Positions 1 to 14,330 of a stretch of 64,000 nucleotides of DNA are shown here, one piece after another. Below the pieces are notes generated by a model. That model saw only the letters and a program-made list of their open reading frames with translations, was not told the origin of the DNA and did not search any database. Made by a program: the position numbers and the translations under genes. Each line of letters begins with the position of its first letter. Position 1 is the stretch's first letter. Source of the DNA: Brugia malayi (lineage: Eukaryota > Nematoda > Chromadorea > Rhabditida > Onchocercidae); contig NW_025062479.1 in the NCBI RefSeq assembly GCF_000002995.4, forward strand, positions 11,079,721-11,143,720, written 5' to 3'.

Positions 1-450
1 AACAATCTTGCAGTCACAAAGAGTTTGCTAGCAAATAGCTTTAACTGTTCTAATTTCTTTTTCTTCTCTTTATTTCTTACTTTTTGTTTCGTAAAAGAAA
101 CAAAAGAGCGGTTTCCATTGTAAGATCATTTGATTTGACGAATCGGAGTAAACAAAATATTCAGATTCAATACTTCTGTACTGAATTTCTGAAGCGAATA
201 TTTCCTATATAACATATATATATATATGGTATTAAGATTCTCTTTTGGATTAATGTAAACAATCCAAAAAGCACTGATAACAATTTCTTTTTTTACGTCT
301 TTGCATCATTACTGCAGCAAATGTTAAAAAGCACGTAAATTCTAATTTACGGAATATCTTCTTTTTTTCTGTTCTCGTGAGTATAATAAATTGTTCAGAG
401 CAGTTGCCAATCTTGCAAGCCAGCGTCACTGTACATCAAACAGTTTGAAG
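1..450. other. AT-rich non-coding stretch
   Basis: I see no supportable coding sequence here. The stretch holds short homopolymer runs and a small TA run near 220-228. It leads into the USP-like fragments that follow and may include further decayed exons of that gene, but I could not identify any. Confidence 0.5.
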
Positions 451-1720
451 ATGGCTTTTTTAGAAATGATCAAAGATATGTCAAATTTAGATTTCTGGAA
501 TGGTGAGCAACAGGTTATCCTTTAATTTGCACAAATTATTTTGAAATGATTATATTTGGATATTTTTATTTTCAGTTTCAAATCGTTTTGTTTAAATTTT
601 TAATAACTGTTTGGTGGTTTTTCTACTTATTCTTATAAACAGAAGGGAAGATTTCCTAGTGTTATGTATATGCAGGCACGAAATGAATTGTTTTTTTACA
701 TGACAACATTTTTTATCTTGTACAGCTTGAGTTTGTCGACCAATTAAATGTAAATTTTTGTGGGAAATTTTCTTAATTGCAGGATGCACAAGAATTCCTT
801 ACAAACATTTTGAATATGATGCAAGAAGGATGTGACAAAATATTGCGTGAACAGCACAATATTGATTATCAGCAGGAAAGAAATAAATGAAATCCAATTA
901 CAGCAAATTTTGCATTTGTTATAGAATCTATGATAAGATGCAGGAGGTTCTTTTGATTTCTTTAATAGATCAGTGAGTTGTCATCTATGCCTTCAATATC
1001 CATCATCAGTTATAGTTGGCAATAAGCAAAATAAATATCTATTAAATATTGTTGATTCGGATCAATTATTCAAATGAGAAAATCAATTCAGATGTGAAGC
1101 AGTTACGAATAACAAAGAAGAAAGCATTATTTTACCGATTTCTATCCAAATGATGGACCAAAATGATTCCTGGTAAGTAAGTGTTTATTTCTCAAACATT
1201 TCTCCTCGATAAGATTAAAGTGAGAACGTCTTGTGGTAGTGTTTAAAAAAAGATTCACTCTTCAGGCAGATTTAAAAAAAAAAAAAAAAAAACATAAATT
1301 TTTTATCTTTAGATTATCAATTACAGTACAAGATTTGTTAAATGACAATTTATGATCTGAAGTAGTTGACAAGAAATGTGATTTATGCGGATGTAATAGT
1401 GCGAATAAAAGCCAGCAATTTACACGAATTCCGAGATAACTTTTTCACTTTCCTTAGTTAATGATAATAGTATTTAAATTTTGTCTTGTGCTTTCTTGCT
1501 AATTTTTACCAATTGTTTTCTGTATTAATTATTTTTACTAATGTTCTAAATGTACTAATTGTTAATTGTTTCAGATGTTTGAACATGTTTGTCAAACGTT
1601 ATTCTTTCAACACAAGTGCAGCTGTAAAGCGCGACGATGAAATTGGAATTCTGCTTAAATCAAGATCTGGTCAGTGAATTAGAATCGTTTCCACCTTTGT
1701 CTTCTACTGCCAGGTAAGTA
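451..1720 (+). pseudogene. Broken USP37/26/29-type ubiquitin hydrolase fragments
   Basis: Pieces of a ubiquitin-specific protease catalytic domain lie in order, separated by apparent introns. 451-513 reads as a short helix-like segment. 783-887 begins DAQEFLTN, matching the DAHEFL box of USPs, and ends in a stop at 888. From 890 another frame reads NPITANFAFVIESMIRC, the segment that in USP37 carries the first Cys of the zinc ribbon. 1311-1438 contains KKCDLCG and FTRIPR, the second zinc CxxC and the strand before the LKRYSFN box, but with an in-frame stop after NDNL. 1588-1617 carries KRYSFNTS, the signature specific to the USP37/26/29 group. The frames disagree and stops fall inside conserved blocks, so this looks like a relic. 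Conserved splice-like boundaries (513/514, 782/783, 1715/1716) argue for decay of a spliced gene or segmental copy, not a retrocopy. The catalytic Cys and His boxes were not found. Alternatively it is a live gene with assembly errors. Confidence 0.5.
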
Positions 1721-2504
1721 TGCTATTTCTAGAAGCGTTTTTTTCTGAAGTGTTTCCAAGGTGATGAAAAATTGTTTAGAACTACAAGTTTCCGTTTAAG
1801 GAACGTCGATTTCGAGACTTCCAAGATGCTCAAAATAAGTCTTTTAAATTATGATAATAGAAATCGGGCAGAAGTTTTGTGTTGGATGTTATCAGAATAA
1901 TGCAACTTAAAGGTGAGAAAAAAAAAACTGGAAGAGGAAAATTAGAAGCTCATGTTGAGTTTTAAAATGCTCGTTCTAAATGCATAAAATTTTCTCCGGT
2001 AATTTTTGGATTGTTTTTTCTATGTGATGAAATCTAACAAAATATATTATAATGATGCCATCAGTTGATTTTGGAAGGAAAAATAGGTTTAAAGGAGTTT
2101 TAAAAATGATTAGAGATAATTCCTGTAATATTTTACATTAAGAAAAAAGAAGTGCTACTTATTTTTGATCTTTTCTTTGCTTTAAAAAAGTGCAACTTTT
2201 ATAACGTATCAGCGTTAGTATCGTAATCGTTCATCCATATTTTGATGATTAAGAAAATAGGTTAAATAGAATATCCGATGGATTTTCTCTTTTTGCAGGT
2301 TTACAAATAGTCGCTTAATGGATTTTGTTGTTGTAAGTTGTCCTTATTATCTCCTAAAATTTTTTTCAGTAACATTTGCAAGAATCTAAATTTCAATTAG
2401 CAATTATTTCACTGAAAATTGAACTGAATTTTATCACTTGAATGCTTGCCGGCTAATGTTATCATTTGCAACCATATTTGAAAGTGTATAAAATGTTCGC
2501 TTTA

Positions 2505-2612
2505 TTTTTGTCATCATTATTTTCTTATTTATAATTGGTCATCATTATTTTTTCTTATTTATAATTTTTTTGCTTATTTTTGTCATCATTATTTTCTTAT
2601 TTATAATTTTTT
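2505..2612. repeat. Imperfect tandem repeat, about 3 copies
   Basis: A unit reading approximately GTCATCATTATTTTCTTAT plus an AT-rich tail occurs three times in close succession. The spacing varies because of T-run length differences. It is a small local duplication with no coding content. Confidence 0.7.
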
Positions 2613-5454
2613 TTTTGCTGGAAGTTGTACGTCATCTTTTTTCTACAGACTGTCAAATTTTGACATGAACAACTACGTAGTATTAATATGATAGTTATCA
2701 GGACCAAACGTTTATTCTGTGTCGGCAAAATTTTATGTGCGCTCTTTCATTATGTTAACTTCGAACTAAGTGGTTATCAATGAAATTTTTTATTTTTAAT
2801 TATATTAGCAATTTTTGCATTTATTAGACTAAAAGTATTCAATTTAGTCTCTCCTGTGTTTCAAACAAAACTGTCAAAGAAATTAAAAGTTGAAGAAAGG
2901 TTTTTTATGAAATTTTAAAACATTTTGTTATTCAACAGCATTTTTTTTTTAATTAGAATTGTCAAAAATATAGTCAGTTTCGTTTTGATGTGATAACTTA
3001 TCGTATTTGTTTTATATTACATAAAATATCCATTGATAATCCATTTTTGATATAATGAAGCAAATACCATAAATTTACCATCGTTGCATTTTCTTTCTAC
3101 GGACCGACAATAAGCATCATCTGGTATTGCTTTACATCTATTTGATTGCTGGACTATTCGTTTTGGTCATCATGATCATTCTCGATCACTATATCGTTCA
3201 ATTAATATTTTAAGCATTTTTATGAATCATGATGTTGTGTATGGCTTATATCAAGTACAGCAAAATATTCGAGTTAATTAACTAATTAAAGTGTTAAATT
3301 TTTTTTCGTTTAGATTATCAAGAACTTTGTAAATCATTTTTAGGTTGTTAATTATAAGAGGATGTAATGCTTGCATAAATGAAAGCTGATGAATAGTTCA
3401 ACCACTGATATTTAATGTCAGTGGTTGAAGAAATATTTAATTTAATTTATGCAGTAACATCTTTCTTTTAAGTTTATTTCATTCATTCATCATTCACTTC
3501 ACTTGTTTAGACTTTTTTTCCTTTTTCGCTAAAGTAAGAAATTTTTTTTCCCATCCGAATACATGAAAAAAGCATTTAACATGCTTCTGCTAAGTTATTA
3601 AGTTTAAAAAGTTTGTTCGCACTATTCATCTAATAAAACCAAATTAGAATTTAGGTAGAAAAAAAGAACAAATTCAGAAGTGTCCCATTCACATTATGTG
3701 CTTGCTGAAAAAATATCTTTTTTAATGACATTTTTTCGATCAGTTCACTTATACTGAAATCAAAAATAAAAGTAATACAAGTTGGTAAATTTTGCATAAA
3801 CTATATATAACGAATAACATGCATTAAAGTATGCATACATCAGTTAATTGAAAATTCCCGGTTTACCGATATTTTTCCTAACTTTCTAAGTTTACGTAAC
3901 ATTACGTTAATAGCAATAATGAAAATTGCAATAAGTAGAGTATTATCAACAATGATATTAATCTAAACGACATACGTGCCTTCAGTGATATTTATTCCTT
4001 ATTATTTGTAAGAAATATCTTAAATGATATTCGTTCCCGATTATTCGTGCGAGATAAGCGTTACTTTTGTGATCATCTGATTGAACTAATAAGTTACTTT
4101 CGTGCATTATTTAGTTATATTACACAATTTTCTTCCAAATAAACAAATGGACACGTATACAAATATATATTTATATATTTTTTTCATCTCATTCAACGGA
4201 ATTATAAACAGGTGTAACATTCCTGAAAGCTACTCCAATACAGCGCGTTTACTGAAAAAAAAAAAGTAAATGCATACGTTATTCCAAGGAAGTAAGCTGT
4301 AAACAGCAATTCTATTTCATTTATACCGGTTTTGTAAATACGGAAAAGGTCTTTTTTTTTTTTTTTTTTTTTTTTGTAAATAGGGAAAAAGATCTAGTTG
4401 ATTAGTCACATGTTATTTTCCAAGATTTCTAGGTAAATATTTATCAATTGTGTAAGATTTTGAAGAATCACACTTGATCATACTTAATTATACAAATGTC
4501 CGTACAATAATTTTTCATTTTTAGTCTTCGTTTAAAAGAAAAAAGCTGATAAAATCTTTAGAAAATTTGATAAACCTGTCAACACTTAACTAATTGCAAT
4601 TAGCTACTTTAATTACAAATTAATTAACCATTTTAATTAACTACGGAAAAAAAATCAGCTGCAAAATATTATCTTAAGTAATTTCATGCAATTTTTTGAA
4701 TTATTTCATTTTATTTCAATAATTGTATGTTCTATTTGCACCAAACTTTTATCATTTCTAGAAGTACACTTGTCAAATTTTCAAATTTTCACGATTTATC
4801 TATTTCAATATTCATTTATTCTCTTTTCTTTCATTATTATTAATTATTTCCCACTAAATCTATGTTTAATCCTTTAAAAAAAAAAAAAGAAAAAAAGAAC
4901 ATATACTTTATTTTCCTAACGTATTTTTTGCTGGTATATACCGGGAATAATAATATAAATGATTCAGTGCTAGATATTGTTAGTTCATAGTTAAATAGTA
5001 ATAGCACATTTAATATTTTATAATTTAAAACATGTTATGGTATAGTTTTAAGAGTTTATTTTATCACCAATATATTTTGCATTTCTCTTTCTTCTCGTAA
5101 TGATGGATAAGGAAAATTTGTCTCGTTTCTAAAATAATAAAAAAAAAAGATTCTTTTCCAAAAAAAGTTTTTTTTGTAATTCCGATAAAAACGGATAAAG
5201 AAATTTTTCAAATTGAAAGAATTAAGAAGCAGAGAGTAGTAATATTTACATACATAGTATAATTAAGATAACAAAAATGAAGGAAATAATTAAATAAAAT
5301 AAACAAGTAAGTAAACAAATTACAAATAATTCAATAAATGTTTAATTTGATTTTTTTTTTTTTCTATTAACAAAATTCATAATTTACAATTTCTAACTTT
5401 TTTTTCTTTCACCATCATATTAGTTAAAGCAAATATGAAGTGCATTTCAATGCA

Positions 5455-5611
5455 TGCATGTGTGTGTGCATGTATGTGTGTGTGTGCATGTGTATGTGTG
5501 TTTACAGTTGCTTGTAATCCTATACAAATTGGAAAGATGATAGTTATTCAATATATAATGACAAAAAAAAATTTTTCTTGTGTATAGACACAGACAGACA
5601 CACACACACAC
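5455..5611. repeat. TG/CA microsatellites
   Basis: A TGTGTG/TGCATG-rich tract near 5455-5505 is followed by a CACACA run near 5591-5611. Both are simple dinucleotide repeats. Confidence 0.75.
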
Positions 5612-6800
5612 AGGTATTTATATATATTTGTTTATATACAATGTGATGGTTATTCGGTCGCAGATTCCCTTCTTTTTTTAAACTTTCTCTATTGTCCCTC
5701 TCTCTTCTTTTACCCTCTCTGCTTCTCTCTTTCTCGAAAGAAATAGAAAAAAAATTTTTAAACCATTGAATTTAATATTGTAATTTGATGATTGATACAT
5801 AATATATAAATATGTAGTAGCAGACAGAGAATGAGAGGAAGGAAGGGAGAGCAAAGAGAGGAGGAAAGATGAAAAGGGAGATGAAATAAGGGAGAGAGAG
5901 AGAGAAAGAGGGAGTTATCACAATAAAATGCTATAATCCATCTCATCAAAAACTTTGGTTTCAATATATATCAGTTGTATCGTTATGCGCTCCTGGAAAT
6001 TATAATTGTTACCTTTAGGATATGAACAAAAGTTTTTTTTAAAAATATTTTTTTTCCTTCCCTTTTTAAATTTAGTTATAATAGAGATAGTAATAGTAGT
6101 AGTAGTGTGAGAAGGATAGCATCATTAATTCGTCATGGTTATGTCAAAGAATAGTGCTTCCCCTTCTGTTGTCATTGGAATTTTCGTACCCACTCATTTC
6201 CCAATCATACGACACAGATGTTTCACAGATGGTATTACCATTTGTTGTAACTGTTGTTACTTTCAACTATTTCTCTTTTCATTTGTGGTAATTTTCTCTC
6301 CAAAGTTTAATGATTTATTATGTTATCCGAATGAAAAAAAAAAGGGATGAAAAAAAAGAACAAGAAAAAAAACAAAAGAGACGCATGAATTATGTACAGA
6401 TTCAATGATATAATTAAAACAAATATTGTAATCTTTTTCGTCTTGTTCCAAGGTTAAATTAATTAAAATTGAGTTAATTATAATGATTCAGTATGATTGT
6501 TTCTTTCTACTTTTTTTTTAATCCTTTTTTTTTTTCATCTTGAAATTTCTAGTTTTTTTTGTTAATTAGTTTATTTTAATTAGTTTGTTGTTTTTTTTTT
6601 GTCTATCACATTAAATAACGTGTAAGGTAATTGCTGTAATTTTTTTTTCTTTGTTTCCTTTTGCTACATGTAATTAACTTAGATTTTACTTTTAGAAAAA
6701 ATTTTCGAACCTATTTCGCAAATATTTCATTTTATATTTGTAACCTGTAGAATTATTGCTGATTATGACTCAGTTCTGATATTTAAATTTATTTTTGTTA

Positions 6801-6807
6801 TTTTAGA
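6801..6807 (+). promoter_or_regulatory. Candidate trans-splice (or 5'UTR) acceptor of laminin beta
   Basis: TTTTAG followed by AGGG lies 25 bases before the laminin start codon. This matches the nematode 3' splice consensus and the usual short distance between a spliced-leader site and the ATG. It could equally be the acceptor of an ordinary 5'UTR intron. Confidence 0.4.
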
Positions 6808-6831
6808 GGGTTTTCATTTGATCATTTTGGT

Positions 6832-9007
6832 ATGCGCCCTTCTCATTCTGTAGCACAATGCGCATTGGTGCTCTGTTTCCTTTTTCCATCATCAGTTGAG
6901 CATGGTATGTTCGTTTTAGTTCTTTTTTTTTCTCCTACTTTTTCTCTTCTTTTTGCTTTTCCTTTCATTAAAATGAGCATATTTCGAAATGTAAAATTTC
7001 AAATGATGAATACAACTTTAAAAATTCTTCTAGATCATAAGTTTTTATATATTTACATATGTGAATTATCAAATGACTAAATGGTTTCGTTTAACTTAAA
7101 AAATCGAGTTTATGAATAGAAATGGTATACATAATAATGAAAACGAAAATTTATTTTTATTTCAAAAAATTACAATCGTTTTATTTCATGATCTTACCGA
7201 TGATAATAAAAAAAAATTTTTTTTTTGAGAACCACCAGAAGAAGATGTATGTAATGAACGGTCATGTTATCCTGCAACTGGCAATCTTCTAATTGGACGG
7301 AAGAAAAGTCTCAGTGCAACGTCAACATGTGGTTTACATGGTCGACAACGTTATTGTATTGTATCACACTTAGAAGAGCAAACAAAATGTTTTTATTGTG
7401 ACAGTAGAACAGAGTGGAAACCAAATCGGGAGCCATATAAATTGAGTCATAGGTATGTATGCATCTTTTAGAGTAATACATTAAAATGATTTTATCAATT
7501 TATTGCTTATTTACATATCTTAAGATGTAAACAGTTTTGCGATATTATTGGTATACTTTCAGTATCGTCAGAGTATGATACTTTTATGTGTATTTAGCGC
7601 TGTTAATATTCTACTACCTCTTCATGTTTTAAAAATGCTCCAATGCTTACATCAGTGTCTGATTTAATCAATATATTTATATTTGTTGATGCACTTATTT
7701 ATACTTGTTATTTGAGGATTGAAAATGTAGTTTCGGAGTCATATGAAGATCGTAATAGGAATTGGTGGCAGTCAGAAAATGGCGTACAAAATGTTTCAAT
7801 ACGGCTGGATCTCGAAGCTGAATTTCATTTTACTCATTTGATCATAACATTCAAATCTTTTCGTCCCGCTGCTATGATTATTGAACGTTCAGCTGATTAT
7901 GCAAAGACATGGTTAAGATTTTTTTCGTTAATTCACTTTGACGTACGAATTATTTTACTGCATTTGTCGGAAAGCATTTTTTAATACAAAGGGTAATTAA
8001 ACGAGTGAGAAGAAACAATAAATGGGTTTTAAACTTTCCCGAGAGTCTCAGTTTTCTCTACATGGGCGTTAAGGGACAGTGAGTGTGAACAATTGATATA
8101 GGGCACGAATTTCAGGACTCCATATAGATATTTTGCATACGATTGTCAAAATACCTTCCCAAACATTCCTGAAAGACCCCCGAAAAAACATACAGATGTC
8201 ATTTGCACAAGACGGTACAGCGATGTTGCTCCTTCTACGGGTGGCGAAGTTCGTTTAGTATTTTTTTCTTCCAAATTTCTTAGTTTCTGGAAATATTCTT
8301 AGTTCTATGACATTTGAATCCATTGAAATCTGTTTTTAACGAATATGTTGTTATCATGATATTGGAAATTTCAGTTAGTCTACAAAGTAATCTCACCACA
8401 TATTCCGACGGAAAATCCATATGCTGATGAGATTGCAAATTTATTGAAAGTGACGAATATTCGAATCAATTTCACTAAGCTTCATACACTTGGTGATGAT
8501 TTGTTGGATTACAGGTAGTTTTCATTTTTTCAACAATTTTGATTAACATAAATTCGGACATCTCTCGATGGATTTTTTTTTTTTCCAAAATGAAAGAGAA
8601 TGCGGTAAGGTGACGGTAGTACTGTTTGATTATTTAATATGTGAGTCTTTAACATGGAAAAGGCTTTTGATACTTGCATGTGCTAATATCAGGTTCAAGA
8701 TATTATTTGAATTTGTCTGATTGATCATTATCAGTTTTCTTTCTACTGATTTTAAAATGTAAGGCAAATGTTGAAAAAGTACATTAGAAATAAATGCTTC
8801 GTTGACCTTCCTTGAAAAATTATTTCTCGTATGAATCTGAATCCATGCACAAGTTATCTTAATTTTAGACCAGAAATAGATGAGAAATATTATTACGCCA
8901 TCTATGAATTGGTCGTTCGTGGGTCATGCTCTTGCTATGGTCATGCTCAGCGTTGCATACCAATGGATAATGCTGCCCGAGTTTCTGTTCCTTATAGGGC
9001 TGATATG
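6832..9007 (+). other. lam-1: Laminin beta signal peptide and LN (polymerisation) domain exons
   Basis: Exon 1 encodes a hydrophobic leader ([19 protein letters not shown]). Exons 2-6 carry the LN domain, which mediates laminin network assembly. Visible marks are [17 protein letters not shown] near the start, [12 protein letters not shown], the WWQSENG block, the [10 protein letters not shown] block and [12 protein letters not shown]. The domain ends in [12 protein letters not shown], where the first LE repeat begins. Introns are 100-350 bp. Confidence 0.92.
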
Positions 9008-12000
9008 GTACTATTTTGTTCAGTTGATAGTTTTTTTTTTTTTTATATATTTTGAAACTAACTATATTTCCTTAGGAAGGCATAAATATGGTAACCCTGT
9101 TATTTTAAAAAAACCTGCTTAATATCGTTAATGTTATTCAGAAAATTTATTTTAAGTGAAGTTTCGACCCTTTCAGGTACATGGACGATGTGAGTGCACT
9201 CACAACACAAAGGGATTAAATTGTGAACAGTGCATGGATTTCTTCAATGATTTACCGTGGCGTCCAGCGATTGGTGATGACTCAAACGAATGCAAACGAT
9301 GCGAATGCAACGGTCATGCAGCAAGGTGTCATTTCGATCGTGCAGTCTATCAAGCTTCTGGTAAATTTTCATTTTCATTAAACCAAAACTTGAGAAATTT
9401 CTTAGGTTTCAGTAGTTTTATTTTAATTTTATTCTATGAAAATCCAAGAATTTTTTATCAGCCGAACTAGTGGAAAAAATAGAATATGGAGTATCCGTAA
9501 GTAATTTCATGATAGCTATTTAGATTTCATTCTCTAGGACCTCTTTTTCCCAAATTCCTTCTTTTTCCATTGCTTTGTATCCTTTTATCTGCTTACCAAT
9601 CTTTGATCTTTAATAATTTGAGATTTTTTGCAGGATTCGTATCAGGCGGAGTGTGTGACGAATGCTTGCACAATACTCAAGGCAAAAACTGTGAGCAGTG
9701 CAAGCCATATTTCTATCGGAATCCGGATCGACCAATTACTGATCCATACGTTTGTTTACCCTGCAAATGTGACAAGGTTTGGCTCGTTTACTTTATTTGT
9801 TCGTTTAGTCTGTTTAATCTTGTTTAGTCGGTTCTTGCTGAAATGTGGTTCTTTTACAGACTGGTTCCTTAAATGATGGAATCTGTGAAGGTGAAGAAGA
9901 TTCAGAGCGGGGCCTTGTTGCTGGCAAGTGCTACTGTAAATCGAATGTTGAAGGGCCATGGCAAGTTTCTAATTTTGGGGCTATTCCGGATAGTAACTTT
10001 CGGTTAGGATCATAGTTCAGACATTTATCTAAAGTTATCGATAATTTTGCTATCATTATTTCAGGTGTGACCATTGTAAAAATGGATTTTGGAAATTGAC
10101 AGCTGACGATCCAAATGGTTGTCGTCCATGTAGTTGCGATTTATTAGGCTCATTCAACAATGAGGGATGTAATAAGCAAACTGGCGAATGCCTTTGCAAA
10201 CAGCTTGTTACTGGTGATGCCTGTGACAAATGCTTGGTTGGTTTTTTTTTTTATTTGTGAATTAGTTCCAGAGGTTAAAATATCAAGTAGACATTAAGTT
10301 CATTCGTTTTTATGTAATCGGAATGACATGTTTTTAGCCGGAGCATTACGGACTAAGTGATGATCTATACGGCTGTAAACCTTGTGATTGTGATTTGGGT
10401 GGATCAGTTGATAATCACTGTGATGTTATTACCGGACAATGCAAATGTAGGAGAAACTTTAGCGGTCGACGTTGTGACACTGCCGAAAGTGCTTATTATT
10501 GTCCATCTATTAATCATTATACATTGGAAGCAGAGGAGGCAGAAATTACTGATGTAAGTATCGCAATAAATTTTGGAATGATTCTGTTGCGTACGTTGGT
10601 AAAGTACTGATAATGATAACATCCACTCAAAAATTTCTATTCACTAACTTACAGGGACAAATCGAATTCAGAGAGCTTCCAGTATTTGTAAGAGATCATA
10701 CATGGACAGGCGATGGCTTTGTTAGAGCCAGTGAACATACTCAATTAGTATTCAAAATTGACAACCTTGCTCAAAGCATGCATTACAATATCATTATCAA
10801 ATATGAACCAATGCAAGTACGAATTCAAGGATTTATTGGATATGTTTACTATTATATTATTTAATTGTGACTTTTTCGGAAAGAAATATTTGTGACAAAA
10901 TTTATTTTCAGGATGATATTGGGTGGGAAAATATACAATTAACAGTTGTACGGCCTACAGATCCATCAGTCGATGGAGTCTGTAAGAATCTTTCACCTTC
11001 GGATGATTTCTTAACTGCAAAATTTCATCCTAATTCAGGGTACGTTGAGGTAAGAATCTTCCTTGCAGTTTTTTATTTCAGTATATTTTCTTTTTTTATT
11101 ATTATGATAGACAAGCAAGTTTGACTTTTGTCATTTCCACTTGATCATTATTTGATATATATTATATTGTTTTTTTCTCCTTAAATCGTACAGTTTTTCT
11201 TAAGCATTATGTATTAATCTGAAAAATTTTAGGTTGTGCCGGATGTTTGTTTAGAAGCTGACGTTCCATACGAAATTCTTGTGCAAATGGGAGAAAAGCG
11301 AACTAAAGTAAGCGACAGAACAGCTACTGTACTCATTGATTCAATAGTTCTTGTCCCACCTACCGAAGAACTTTTCATTTCACAAGGAATTTCTGCTGAC
11401 AATCATCACAGGTAATTATCTCTTAAGTGCGTGTCATAGATATATTCTGAGGCAATCTTTAGTTCTTTATAAAAAATCTAACGATAACATATATTTATAA
11501 TTTTAGAGTGGAGTACGAGCGCTCTCAGTGCAGAACACAACAGTTATCTTTAACGCCGATATCAGATTTGCCAGACGTATGCGTTCGCTATATTTGTCCA
11601 GTCGCAGCAATGTTATTAAATCGTAGTTTGGAATGTGAATGTGATGCTACAGGTTCACGTTCCGGAATATGCTCCGGCAAGGGTGGGCAATGCGATTGTA
11701 AACCGAATGTTATTGGAAGAAGGTTGAACTGTTTATTGAGTCTGTTTATAGTTTATTGTTTTTAATTTGTGCTTGAAGTTGAAATTTTACTTCCTCCTAG
11801 ATTGGGAAACTGGGCTCGTTTTGAGGTGTTTTTTCGGGATATTTGTCATTATTACTGTTATAATTACTATTTAATGAAAATATATTTTTTTTTTTTTTGT
11901 GTGGAGAAATAATATTTAATTTAGTCGACAGGGATAAATTATCTTCATCTCACCTATCTGTTACATTATCTCCGTAAATATACATCAGAATAAAATTTGA

Positions 12001-14296
12001 TTTAAACTTAATCTTATTTGAGGTGCGATCGGTGTGCAGTTGGAACATATGGTTTTGGTCCTTCCGGTTGTACATCATGTGAATGTGATAGTGTTGGCTC
12101 ATTAAATAATAACTGTAACCGCCAAAGCGGCCAATGTAGTTGCAGGGAACGTGGAATTACCGGAAGGTACCGCTACTTTTTTTCGTATATTTTCTTCCCC
12201 ACTTATTAAAAAAATATATATATATATATCCAAGTGTCAGTTTTATTCTTTGTAGAATTTTCTTTTATATATATATAGATCCAATTTTATATATATATAT
12301 ATCCATCCAAGTGTCAGTTTTATTCTTTGTAGAATTTTCTTTTATATATATATATATATCCAAGTGTCAGTTTTATTCTTTGTAGAAGTGTCAGTTTTAT
12401 TCTTTGTAGAATTTGTAGAATTTATTCTTTGTAGAATTATTAGTTTTCTTTATATAATCAGGAAAAATTTTAGTGTTCACAGTTCTAAAACATCCTTGTA
12501 ATGCCTGTGAAATAATGGTAGGTATTAAGGATATTTTATTATTTTAGCTTTCCACATTTATGTATAATCCTCAGAACAAAGTTATCATTTCCGTCTATTT
12601 TTAGGCAATGTAATCAGTGTCAGCCAGGATTTTGGTCATTTCCAGATTGCCGTGTCTGCCAGTGCAATGATCATGCTTCCATATGTGATCAGAAAACTGG
12701 AGCTTGTATTGATTGTCTTGACCTTACTGATGGTTATTATTGCGATCATTGCAAGGTAGCGGAATTATAATATAAATTCAGTAGAGTGTAAAATTCATTT
12801 AATATTCTTGAAATATAGTAGTTTCACGCTTACAGAGATAATTTTTCACTCATTTATAATATGCACACTGTGTTTCAACTTTCCGAACAAGTCATTTGCT
12901 TAACTGCTACACATTTACTTTTAGCCAAGTATTGTGTAAATTTTTGTGCATATGTTGTATAGTCTTGTTCTCATTCATAAACAGATTACATGAAAATGCA
13001 AAGTATTGATTTTTTTTTTAAAGGATGGTTATTATGGTGACCCACGACTTGGTATCAATTTGTCATGTAAGCCATGTCCTTGTCCTGGTGGTCTGGATAG
13101 TGGTTTCCAACATGCAGATACATGCTATCTTCGTCCTAGTGAACATTCGGAAGCTCCTGATGTAGTTTGTAACTGCAGGTATAGTTGAGCTAATTTTACA
13201 AATTACGTGCAAATTTACCACTAACTGTGATTCATATCATAATTAAATTTGAAATATCAGCATCTTTATTGCAGAATAGGATATACTGGTGAACGCTGTT
13301 CTTCATGTGCGGTAAATCATTGGGGAAATCCGAATGAATTAGGTGGGACTTGTGAACCATGTGAATGCAATGGTAACATTGATGTGAATGTCGAAGGAAG
13401 TTGTGATCCAGTGACTGGCGATTGTATTAAATGTCTTCATAACACGGAAGGTGCACAATGTGAGGATTGCATGGAGGGTTATTATGGTGATGCGAAGATA
13501 CGAAGCTGTCAAAAGTAAGTAGTTAAAATTAATCATTTAAGTTCATGTGGTTCAACGTTTAGTTTAAATTTTTCTCCAATTTTATATTTGTAGTTGCGTA
13601 ACTTTAGTTCTAAAAAAAAAAAAAAATGAAATTTGTGAACTTTCATAAAATTAGTGTAAATTTACTGGCTCCTAAGCAGTATAAAAATAAATTTGATGTA
13701 GATAGATTACAGGGACTTTACTAAACCTATTTGATTCATCTCTAACGGTATCTGTAGCTTTGGGTTTTTTCAAGGCTGTTCAGTCATCCCGTTCACTGTT
13801 TTTTTATTTCGTTATCCTGATTTGGTTTACTGATGAATTGACCATTGTTTATGTTTACACAGATGTGTTTGTAACGATCTGGGAACAAATAGAACAGCTG
13901 GAGCATGTGATCGTGTTACCGGCCAATGTCCATGTTTACCAAATGTTATAGGGATAGCGTGTGATTTATGTGCCGTTCATCATTTCGATTTGGCTAGTGG
14001 TAGTGCATTTGTTTAAATAATATTATTTTATTACTATGTTCATTTGTTTTTTCTATGATTGCGTGCTGGAAGGGAGGTTTATTCACTGAATGACGTTAGC
14101 ATGTCATGTAATAAAACTTCGAAATGATTTGTATCGTAAATTACTTTTTTTAAGGAAAAGGTTGCGAACCATGCAAATGTGATCCAACTGGTGTTATTCT
14201 TAGTGATGATGGTATGTCTCAATTGCAATGTAATGAATTGGATGGACGATGTTACTGTAAGCCAGGAAGAGGAGGACGTACATGGTAATTAATGCT

Positions 14297-14330
<34 letters not shown>

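Larger units (their letters stand above)
1721..6806. other. Intergenic AT-rich region upstream of laminin beta
   Basis: About 5 kb without a convincing gene. The short open frames here are low-complexity, Phe/Ile/Leu-rich and lack recognisable domains. It contains an imperfect tandem repeat near 2505, poly-T tracts (for example near 4352-4374), a TG/CA-rich patch near 5455-5611, and purine-rich GA runs near 5820-5915. The last part should contain the laminin promoter, but I cannot point to specific elements. Confidence 0.5.

Noticed and set aside
8248..8260. Extension of laminin exon 4 past GTTCGT to a GTATTT donor
   Set aside because: It would add residues not expected between STGGE and LVYKV in the LN domain; the earlier donor keeps the family spacing.
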